Assembly (NCBI GenBank): GCA_964354225.1
Contig: CAYGZC010000208.1
Coordinates: forward strand, 1-6,383
Origin: CAYGZC01 sp964354225
GTDB taxonomy: Bacteria > Bacteroidota > Ignavibacteria > UBA10030 > SZUA-254
Length of the DNA: 6,383 nucleotides
Reading direction: 5' to 3'
The position numbers and the translations under genes are program-made. Position 1 is the first letter of the stretch. Every line of letters begins with the position of its first letter. Shown here one piece after another: positions 1 through 5,887 of this stretch. Below the pieces are notes generated by a model. It had not been told where the DNA came from. It worked only from the letters and a program-made list of their open reading frames with translations, and did not search any database.

Positions 1-48
1 GACAAACCATATCACACTACAAGATTTTAGAGAAGCTCGGTGAAGTGC

Positions 49-111
49 CAAACTTACCCACGAGCTTGCGAGTGGTAGTAAGTTTGCGCATCCCGCTTTT
101 TTTTGGCGGGA
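49..111 (+). repeat. Two adjacent inverted repeats inside mini-ORF 0
   Basis: The first hairpin pairs CAAACTTAC (49-57) with GTAAGTTTG (78-86), extended by CCAC (58-61) with GTGG (72-75) across a two-base bulge, giving about 13 bp around a 10-base loop. The second pairs TCCCGC (91-96) with GCGGGA (106-111) around a loop made mostly of eight T residues. The T run is in the loop and not after the stem, so this is not a standard intrinsic terminator. The pair begins where kinase homology ends and looks like inserted palindromic-repeat DNA. Confidence 0.6.
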
Positions 112-120
112 GCGACATGA

Positions 121-125
121 AAGGA
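121..125 (+). promoter_or_regulatory. Ribosome binding site of mini-ORF 1
   Basis: AAGGA lies 5 bases before the ATG at 131. This is good Shine-Dalgarno spacing and suggests that the short ORF is really translated. The site lies inside the 3' end of the preceding mini-ORF, so ribosomes terminating at 132-134 would finish on top of this start. Confidence 0.55.
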
Positions 126-181
126 ATTGTATGATTGGTCAGATAATAGCCCATTATAAGATTTTAGAGAAGTTGGGCGAA

Positions 182-197
182 GGCGGACGAGTCCGCC
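182..197 (+). repeat. GC-rich palindrome at the breakpoint of mini-ORF 1
   Basis: GGCGGAC (182-188) and GTCCGCC (191-197) form a perfect 7-bp inverted repeat around GA. The left arm merges with the kinase glycine-loop codons GGCGGA, so the exact insertion boundary is ambiguous. CGAA occurs on both sides (178-181 and 197-200), which could be a short target duplication or chance. The motif TTCGGCGG read on the minus strand here recurs on the plus strand in the element inside kinase 3. Confidence 0.65.
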
Positions 198-214
198 GAA
201 ACTCATCATTCAAC

Positions 215-220
215 GGAGAA
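215..220 (+). promoter_or_regulatory. Ribosome binding site of kinase 1
   Basis: GGAGAA ends 5 bases before ATG 226. It supports that start together with the homologous MIGxxISHYKIL beginnings of the other kinases. It lies within the coding frame of mini-ORF 1. Confidence 0.6.
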
Positions 221-225
221 AGCCA

Positions 226-2721
226 ATGATAGGAACCACAATCTCTCACTATAAGATACTCCAAAAAATTGGTGAAGGCGGAATGGGCATAGTGTACAAA
301 GCCCATGACACTAAGCTTGATAGAAACGTTGCGTTGAAGTTTCTGCCCTTAGAGCTTACAAAAGAAAGAGATGCAAGGGAAAGATTTATTCACGAGGCAA
401 AAGCTGCTTCTGCATTAGATCATACGAACATTTGTACAATATATGAGGTTGATGAAACAGATAATGATCAACTCTATATTGCAATGGCATGTTATGATGG
501 AGAGACGCTCAAGGATAAGATCGAGCGCTCACCGTTAAAGGTGGATGATGCCATCAATATCACCACTCAAATTGCTCTTGGATTATCAAAGGCACATGAA
601 AAGAATATAGTCCATCGTGATATCAAACCAGCCAATATTCTAATAACAACCGATGATACTGTTAAGATTCTGGATTTTGGATTGGCAAAGTTGAGAGGTT
701 TAACGAAACTTACTAAGACTGGTTCAACCGTTGGTACAGCACCCTATATGTCACCTGAGCAGGCAAAAGGGGAAACAGTAGATCATCGGACAGATATATG
801 GTCACTTGGTGTTGTACTCTATGAGATGTTGACAGGACAACTTCCATTCAAGGGAGATTACGAGCAGGCAATAGCATATCAGATTACAAATGTCACACCT
901 GAACCAGTAACAGGTTTGCGTAGTGGCATACCGTTGGAATTGGAACGAGTCGTAAATAAATGTTTAGAGAAAAATCCTGACGAGCGGTACCAAACAGCAT
1001 CAGATTTAATTGCTGACCTTAAACATCTGCAGCGAATGACAAGCCAGCCGGTCCAACAAACGACGGAGAAGAAAGCCAAACCCTCTACAAAGAAAAAGCG
1101 ATGGGCTGTTATCGCCGCTCTCTTGGTTATCGTTATCGGACTTGTGATTATATTTAAACCGTTCTCAAGAGAGCCTGAGAAAAACAGGAAGTCGATAGCT
1201 GTGCTTCCTTTTAAAAACATGAGTGATAGCAAAGAGGATGAGTATTTCAGCGATGGCATAACCGAGGACATCATTACGCAACTCACGTACATCGCAGAGC
1301 TCAAGGTCATTTCCCGCACGTCGATCATGCAATATAAGAACACCAGCAAGAACCTTCGGGATATCGCCAGAGAACTCGACGTTGCCACCGTCCTTGAAGG
1401 GAGCGTCCGCCGGGCAAGCAATCAAGTACGAATCGTCGCCCAGTTGATTGACGCGGCAAATGATGAGCACGTCTGGGCTCAGACCTACGATAAAGAGATG
1501 ACTCAGATCTTCGCTATACAAAGTGACGTAGCACAGCAAATTGCATCTGCGCTTAAAGCAAAGCTCTCTCCGTTTGAGAAGGGACAGATAGCGAAGAAAC
1601 GAACGGAGAATACCGAAGCATATAACTATTACCTCAAAGGTCGTGAATACTACAATGACCGCACGAAAAAAGGATACGAGAGTGCTATTGAACTGTTTAA
1701 GAAAGCCCTGGAGCTTGATAGCAGCTACGCTCTTGCTTACGCCGGCCTGGGTGATGCATATGTATGGCGATTAGGGTATGGTTTCCCGATTGAGTGGCTT
1801 GATTCATCAATTGCCATGAGCGAAAAAGCTATTTCCATAGATCTAAATCTTGCAGAAGGTTATAAGGCTCTCGGATTCGCTTATTCTTCCAAAGGAAAAC
1901 TACGGAAAGGTCTAGAATTGTACAGGAAAGCGATAGATCTTAATCCTAACTATTATCCTGCTGTTCTCAATACCGGATTTAACAACGGTAAACTTGGGCA
2001 ATTGGATGAATGTCTTAAATGGGATAAGAAGGCTTTGGCACTCGAGCCAACGAGGACCATTCTGTATTCTAGTTTGGGTGTTGATTATCTTATGCTATGT
2101 AATGATTCAATGGCTCAGAAGTATTTCCATAAAGCAATCTCTCTCCAACCTGAGAGATACGATTATTATCAGGACATAGGGAATCTATATCTTTTGCATG
2201 GGGAATTTAAGAAGGCTTTCGATCTGGCGCAGAAGGTTCTTTCAGTTCAACCAGAGAATTTCAGTGCCCTCTTCCTTGCCGCCTCTTCCCAGTTGTTCCA
2301 GTCAAACTATGCAGAAGCTGAAAAATATTATAAAAAATGCAACGCCATGTTTTCGACAGCTGCAACAACCGAGCTGGGCTATATTTTCTTGAAAACCAAT
2401 CGGAAAAAAGAAGCGCAAAGGATGCTTGCACGCTCCCGTAGCGATATTGAATCTGGCTTACAGCAAGATAATGAGTTACCAGAATATCCTCTGGAATTGG
2501 CAAAAGTTAATTCTATAGAAGGCAATAAAGAGGAAGCATATAAGTGGCTGCAAAAAGCGATTGATACAGGTTGGAGAGATTACCGTTATGCTCAGATCGA
2601 CCCTCTTCTGGAAAACCTCCGTGACGATGACAGATTCAAACAGATGATGGCGTACGTGAAAGCACAAGTCGAAGAAATGCGAAAGCGCGTTGACGAGATG
2701 GAGAAGGCAGAGAATCAATGA
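226..2721 (+). CDS. Receptor-like serine/threonine protein kinase with TolB-like and TPR regions (kinase 1)
   Basis: This 831-residue protein phosphorylates Ser/Thr on unknown targets. Residues 9 to about 268 form a complete Hanks-type kinase: glycine loop GEGGMG (16-21), VALK lysine 38, helix-C glutamate 57, catalytic HRD (130-132) with Asn137, DFG (150-152) and SPE (176-178), so it should be active. The usual hinge Glu in the ME-x-VEG motif is Ala88 here. A basic KKKR stretch precedes one membrane helix (about 293-310), placing the kinase in the cytoplasm and the rest outside the membrane. Residues about 322-447 (SIAVLPFKNMS, DGITEDI, VLEGSVR) match the TolB-like region seen in COG5616-type proteins. 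TPR-type helical pairs (for example AYKALGFAYSSKGKL) run from about 462 to 786, probably for protein or ligand binding, followed by a charged C-terminal helix. The start is supported by GGAGAA and by paralogue alignment. It overlaps the preceding and following ORFs by ATGA. Confidence 0.93.
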   Translation: MIGTTISHYKILQKIGEGGMGIVYKAHDTKLDRNVALKFLPLELTKERDARERFIHEAKAASALDHTNICTIYEVDETDNDQLYIAMACYDGETLKDKIERSPLKVDDAINITTQIALGLSKAHEKNIVHRDIKPANILITTDDTVKILDFGLAKLRGLTKLTKTGSTVGTAPYMSPEQAKGETVDHRTDIWSLGVVLYEMLTGQLPFKGDYEQAIAYQITNVTPEPVTGLRSGIPLELERVVNKCLEKNPDERYQTASDLIADLKHLQRMTSQPVQQTTEKKAKPSTKKKRWAVIAALLVIVIGLVIIFKPFSREPEKNRKSIAVLPFKNMSDSKEDEYFSDGITEDIITQLTYIAELKVISRTSIMQYKNTSKNLRDIARELDVATVLEGSVRRASNQVRIVAQLIDAANDEHVWAQTYDKEMTQIFAIQSDVAQQIASALKAKLSPFEKGQIAKKRTENTEAYNYYLKGREYYNDRTKKGYESAIELFKKALELDSSYALAYAGLGDAYVWRLGYGFPIEWLDSSIAMSEKAISIDLNLAEGYKALGFAYSSKGKLRKGLELYRKAIDLNPNYYPAVLNTGFNNGKLGQLDECLKWDKKALALEPTRTILYSSLGVDYLMLCNDSMAQKYFHKAISLQPERYDYYQDIGNLYLLHGEFKKAFDLAQKVLSVQPENFSALFLAASSQLFQSNYAEAEKYYKKCNAMFSTAATTELGYIFLKTNRKKEAQRMLARSRSDIESGLQQDNELPEYPLELAKVNSIEGNKEEAYKWLQKAIDTGWRDYRYAQIDPLLENLRDDDRFKQMMAYVKAQVEEMRKRVDEMEKAENQ

Positions 2722-2772
2722 TCGGACAAACAATTTCACACTACAAAATTATTGAGAAGCTCGGCGAAGGCG

Positions 2773-2820
2773 GTCCGACTACGCTCCAGAAGTTGGAGCT
2801 TCGCCGGACAGGGCATGTCC
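2773..2820 (+). repeat. Composite palindromic element in mini-ORF 2
   Basis: The inner stem GCTCCA (2783-2788) with TGGAGC (2794-2799) closes a 5-base loop. An outer stem GTCCG (2773-2777) with CGGAC (2805-2809) encloses it. A competing hairpin GGACA (2806-2810) with TGTCC (2816-2820) shares the GGAC bases, so the outer stem and this hairpin exclude each other. CGAAG flanks the region (2765-2769 and 2823-2827). It resembles a small composite palindromic repeat that has landed at the kinase glycine-loop codons. Confidence 0.6.
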
Positions 2821-2842
2821 ACCGAAGCCCAATTTCATATGC

Positions 2843-2846
2843 AAGG
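2843..2846 (+). promoter_or_regulatory. Ribosome binding site of kinase 2, decides its start
   Basis: AAGG ends 5 bases before ATG 2852, the spacing expected for that start. A GTG in the same frame at 2846 would place the Shine-Dalgarno on the start codon itself and would add MI before the MIG that begins every other member, so ATG 2852 is preferred. Confidence 0.65.
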
Positions 2847-2851
2847 TGATT

Positions 2852-5800
2852 ATGATCGGTACGATAATCTCACATTATAAGATATTAGAGAAATTGGGCG
2901 AAGGTGGAATGGGCGTTGTTTACCGTGCCCACGATACCACGCTTGATCGTGTTGTGGCGTTGAAGTTCCTACCGCACTATCTCACAAGTGACCACGTGGA
3001 GAAGGAACGCTTTTACCACGAAGCACGAGCAGCTTCCGCTTTGATGCATCCTAACGTTACTGTCATCTATGAGATAGCTGAACATGACGGACAACTCTAC
3101 ATCGCAATGGAATTAGTGGAAGGTCAAACATTACGTAATCTTGTAATGGCGATTCATGAATCGCCACTACAGATGAAAAAAATTTTAGACATCGCAATCC
3201 AGGTATGCGACGGACTTGTGGCAGCACACGAAAAAGGGATCGTGCATCGCGATATCAAGAGCGAAAACATCATGATCACACCTAAGGGACAAGCTAAGAT
3301 AATGGACTTCGGCTTGGCAAAAGTCAAAGGTGCTACAAAGCTCACTAAAGAAGGTTCAACTCTTGGTACCGCCGCTTACATGTCACCTGAGCAGGCTCAG
3401 GGTGAAGAAGTCGATCACCGCTCAGATATCTTTTCATTCGGTGTTGTGCTCTACGAGCTTCTCACTGGCCATCTTCCCTTCCGGGGTGAGCACCATGCGG
3501 CGCTGATGTACTCACTCATCAATGAAGAGCCGCAACCGATTGCCCGCTTCAATGAGAAGGTTACACCAGAGATTGAACACATTGTAGGCAAGGCGCTCGA
3601 AAAAGACAAGGATGACCGTTATCAACATGTCGATGAACTTCTCTCGGACCTCCGACGTGAGAGGAAACATCTGGAATATGCTCGAACTGGTTATGCCACA
3701 ACTGTAGCAAAACCGTCTATTGAGGCACATCCTCCATTAAATGAGGTCAGTCAATCTTTAGGTAAGAAACGATTAACAAAATTATTTGCAGCGATCGGAA
3801 TCGTTGCTGTACTCGTTATAGCTTTTTTCCTCCTCCGGCCATTAATACTGGAAGAGGCAATTTCATCGGAGCGAAGGACAGTCGCCGTTATCAGCTTCAT
3901 CAACCAGACAGGTGATGCTTCGTACGATTACTTACAGGATGCCATTCCTAACCTCCTCATCACCAACCTTGAGCAATCGAAGTACCTGCGGGTAGCAACG
4001 TGGGAGCGGTTGTACGATCTTCGCAAGCAAATCGGTAAAACGGATACTAAATTAATCGACCGTGATATGGGATTTGAACTTTGCAAGATGGACGACATCG
4101 AGGCAATCGTGCTCGGAAGCTTCACCAAGGCAGGAGATGTATTTGCTACCGATGTGAAAGTAATCGACGTTCGGACGAAAGAACTCTTGAAAAGTGCCAA
4201 TTCAAAAGGTGAAGGCGTCGGAAGCATTCTGAGAACGCAGATCGACGAGTTGAGCAAGGAGATTTCGCGCGGTATCGGACTTTCGGAGCGGAAGATCGAA
4301 TCGACACCGATGCAAATTATGGAAGTGACCACATCGTCAATGGAAGCGTATAACTTTTTCCTACGAGGGAGGGATGATTATCACAGATTCTATTTTGAGG
4401 AAGCACGAAAATACCTTGAGAGAGCTGTTAGCATTGATTCTACATTTGCTATAGCATACGTTAACCTCGCATTCACCTGCGAACGGCTAAATGATTATAA
4501 CGCGAGCATAATGGCATACCAAAAAGCAGCCCGCTATTATCAAAGAACGCCCGAGAGAGAACGTCTGATGGTCGAAGCTGCTCTGGCGGTAAATGTTGAG
4601 AAGAACCGGGATAAAGCTTTCAATCTTTTGAAAGAGGTTACCGAGAAATATCCAAAATTCAAATGGGGACATTATTGGCTCGGTGTAGGATCCATGTATC
4701 GAAATATGACAAGTGAAGCAATTGCTCAACTCACAATTGCTCTTCAACTCGATCCCGAATTTGGACCTGCGTTGAATCAGCTTGGTTATGTGTATGCGAG
4801 GATCGGAGAGTATGACAAAGCCATCGACTGTTTCAAGCGTTACGCTGCTGTCAATCCTGGCGATCCCAATCCTTTCGATTCAATGGCTGAGCTCTACTTC
4901 AGGATGGGCAAACTCGACGATGCCATCGCAAAATACAATGAGGTATTGGATATAAAACCGGATTTCGGCGCTACAGATCTTTGTCTTGCGTACGTAAACA
5001 TGCTGAAGGAAGATTTCGATAAATCTATTGCATGTACTGATAGGTTCATTGCACAGCATTCTTCCCCTGGTCTGAAGGCGTCAGGATACTGGATCAGGGC
5101 GTTAATGAATTACTATGCAAAAGGCAAATTGAATCAGTCAATGAAGGACATTGAGAAGGCTCAGGAGTTATTCAGATCCGTTGGAGATGAACGATGGATC
5201 GTTTTAGGAGACTTGCTCAAGGGGGCAATACTATACGACAGGCATGAAACTACAGCAAGCCGAGAGTTGTTCGATAAGTTCTTTTCCTATGAGGTAAAAA
5301 ATAATCCTCTGGGTAGCGGTAAGGCAGACTGGGCATTTGCGTGTGGCATGCTCGCACTTGCCGAAGCGCGGATCCCTGAAGCGAGATCGAAATTAAGAGA
5401 ACTGGATAGTTTGTTGCTTCAGATATCTCCTCGATACATCACGAAGATTTTACGAAACCAGCGTGAAGTATTATACGCTGAGTTGTTAATTGCCGAGGAT
5501 TCCGTGGATGAAGCAGTAAGTGTAATTGATAAGGCTGGTCCGCCAGAGTTACCAAACTTTGGTGAGGAGGCAATGTTTTCGTACAATGTGCCGCCCGCAC
5601 GGGACATCGCGGCACGAGCGTACACTAGGAAAGGGACATTGGATAAAGCAATTACCGAATATGAAAAGATCATCAGATTCGATCCAAACAGCAAGGATCG
5701 AAGATTTATTCTTCCCAAATATCATTATGCTTTAGCAAAGCTATACGAGAAGCAAGGATTGCGGGAGAAGGCAGTGGAGCAATATAATAGGTTACTCATG

Positions 5801-5887
5801 TTATGGAAAGATGCCGATCCGGATTTGCCTGAAGTGAAAGATGCCAAAGCGAGGTTGATGAAGCTGAAGGGAAACGCAATAAAATGA
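2852..5887 (+). CDS. Receptor-like serine/threonine protein kinase with divergent TolB/CsgG-like and TPR regions (kinase 2)
   Basis: With the ATG start this is 1011 residues, longer than kinase 1 because of a larger TPR part. The kinase domain (9 to about 275) has GEGGMG (16-21), Lys38, Glu57, HRD (132-134), Asn139, DFG (152-154) and SPE (178-180); the catalytic loop reads HRDIKSEN rather than the common HRDIKPxN. Residues 98-106 are encoded by a palindromic DNA element and make the segment before helix D three residues longer than in kinase 1. One membrane helix lies at about 310-328. Residues about 341-480 (RTVAVISFINQT, IVLGSFTKAGD, DVKVIDVRT) look like a divergent TolB/CsgG-type fold and are clearly unlike kinase 1 in detail. 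TPR-like helices run from about 498 to the C-terminus, including the TPERERLMVEA motif found in related kinase and cyclase TPR proteins. It is probably a membrane sensor kinase; ligand and substrates are unknown. Its stop overlaps kinase 3 by ATGA. Confidence 0.92.
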   Translation: MIGTIISHYKILEKLGEGGMGVVYRAHDTTLDRVVALKFLPHYLTSDHVEKERFYHEARAASALMHPNVTVIYEIAEHDGQLYIAMELVEGQTLRNLVMAIHESPLQMKKILDIAIQVCDGLVAAHEKGIVHRDIKSENIMITPKGQAKIMDFGLAKVKGATKLTKEGSTLGTAAYMSPEQAQGEEVDHRSDIFSFGVVLYELLTGHLPFRGEHHAALMYSLINEEPQPIARFNEKVTPEIEHIVGKALEKDKDDRYQHVDELLSDLRRERKHLEYARTGYATTVAKPSIEAHPPLNEVSQSLGKKRLTKLFAAIGIVAVLVIAFFLLRPLILEEAISSERRTVAVISFINQTGDASYDYLQDAIPNLLITNLEQSKYLRVATWERLYDLRKQIGKTDTKLIDRDMGFELCKMDDIEAIVLGSFTKAGDVFATDVKVIDVRTKELLKSANSKGEGVGSILRTQIDELSKEISRGIGLSERKIESTPMQIMEVTTSSMEAYNFFLRGRDDYHRFYFEEARKYLERAVSIDSTFAIAYVNLAFTCERLNDYNASIMAYQKAARYYQRTPERERLMVEAALAVNVEKNRDKAFNLLKEVTEKYPKFKWGHYWLGVGSMYRNMTSEAIAQLTIALQLDPEFGPALNQLGYVYARIGEYDKAIDCFKRYAAVNPGDPNPFDSMAELYFRMGKLDDAIAKYNEVLDIKPDFGATDLCLAYVNMLKEDFDKSIACTDRFIAQHSSPGLKASGYWIRALMNYYAKGKLNQSMKDIEKAQELFRSVGDERWIVLGDLLKGAILYDRHETTASRELFDKFFSYEVKNNPLGSGKADWAFACGMLALAEARIPEARSKLRELDSLLLQISPRYITKILRNQREVLYAELLIAEDSVDEAVSVIDKAGPPELPNFGEEAMFSYNVPPARDIAARAYTRKGTLDKAITEYEKIIRFDPNSKDRRFILPKYHYALAKLYEKQGLREKAVEQYNRLLMLWKDADPDLPEVKDAKARLMKLKGNAIK
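3143..3170 (+). repeat. 28-bp near-perfect palindrome within the kinase 2 catalytic domain
   Basis: Bases 3147-3166 (TGGCGATTCATGAATCGCCA) are a perfect 20-bp palindrome centred on TTCATGAA. Beyond one mismatched pair (A3146/C3167), GTA (3143-3145) pairs with TAC (3168-3170), giving 28 bp in all. It encodes VMAIHESPL, residues 98-106, between strand 5 and helix D. From memory, similar palindromes with GTAG...CTAC ends around GGCGA/TCGCC arms are dispersed in several bacterial genomes. A search was not possible here. Confidence 0.75.
5867..5872 (+). promoter_or_regulatory. Possible ribosome binding site of kinase 3
   Basis: AAGGGA lies 11 bases before ATG 5884, inside the last codons of kinase 2. 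The spacing is longer than ideal, so initiation probably leans on coupling through the ATGA overlap. Confidence 0.4.

Larger units (their letters stand above)
1..134 (+). pseudogene. Truncated kinase N-terminus (mini-ORF 0), 5' end outside the window
   Basis: The frame is open from the left edge (codons from base 3) to TGA at 132-134. The first residues read QTISHYKILEKLGE, matching the start of the three kinases here, so the initiation codon probably lies just a few bases before the window. Homology stops at base 45, inside the codons for the glycine-rich loop: GGTGAAG is followed by TGCCAAAC instead of GCGGAATGGG. The remaining frame encodes unrelated residues read through two hairpins (49-86 and 91-111). 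No catalytic residue is present, so it cannot be a kinase. The stop overlaps the next ATG as ATGA. I infer an internally deleted kinase gene that kept its first and last codons. A coupled leader peptide is the alternative. Confidence 0.6.
131..229 (+). pseudogene. Truncated kinase N-terminus with palindrome insert (mini-ORF 1, 32 aa)
   Basis: The ORF starts at ATG 131 with a well-placed AAGGA and reads MIGQIIAHYKILEKLGEGG, the kinase N-terminus of this array up to the second glycine of the ATP loop (base 187). It then continues as RVRRNSSFNGESQ through the palindrome at 182-197 and stops at TGA 227-229. The stop overlaps the ATG of kinase 1 (226-228) as ATGA, and the kinase 1 ribosome binding site lies inside its last codons. 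It lacks all catalytic residues. It may be the scar of an internal deletion in a former array member. Its good ribosome binding site and exact overlap mean it could now act as a translated leader feeding ribosomes to kinase 1. Expression cannot be judged from sequence. Confidence 0.6.
2718..2849 (+). pseudogene. Truncated kinase N-terminus with structured insert (mini-ORF 2, 43 aa)
   Basis: ATG 2718 overlaps the stop of kinase 1 as ATGA. The ORF begins MIGQTISHYKIIEKLGEGG, and kinase homology ends at base 2773, at the same glycine-loop codons as in the other two mini-ORFs. A GC-rich insert follows, encoding PTTLQKLELRRTGHVHRSP, and the frame ends SYAR-stop at 2847-2849, two bases before the ATG of kinase 2. 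The Shine-Dalgarno (AAGG, 2704-2707) is 10 bases upstream, so initiation may depend on coupling to kinase 1. No catalytic motif is present. Either it is an internally deleted former kinase gene or a leader that passes ribosomes to kinase 2. Confidence 0.6.

Noticed and set aside
91..111. Intrinsic terminator from the stem with eight T residues
   Set aside because: The T run is in the loop, not downstream of the stem, on either strand, and the ORF chain continues directly through it.
1..229. A frameshifted single kinase gene joining the mini-ORFs to kinase 1
   Set aside because: Each segment restarts with its own copy of the N-terminal motif, so these are repeated starts and not pieces of one interrupted gene.
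879..1539. Overlapping minus-strand reading frames opposite kinase 1
   Set aside because: They lie wholly antisense to a well-supported kinase/TolB-like coding region and show no recognisable domain of their own.
2846..2851. GTG start giving kinase 2 two extra residues
   Set aside because: It overlaps the Shine-Dalgarno itself and adds MI before the MIG start shared by all paralogues; ATG 2852 has proper spacing.
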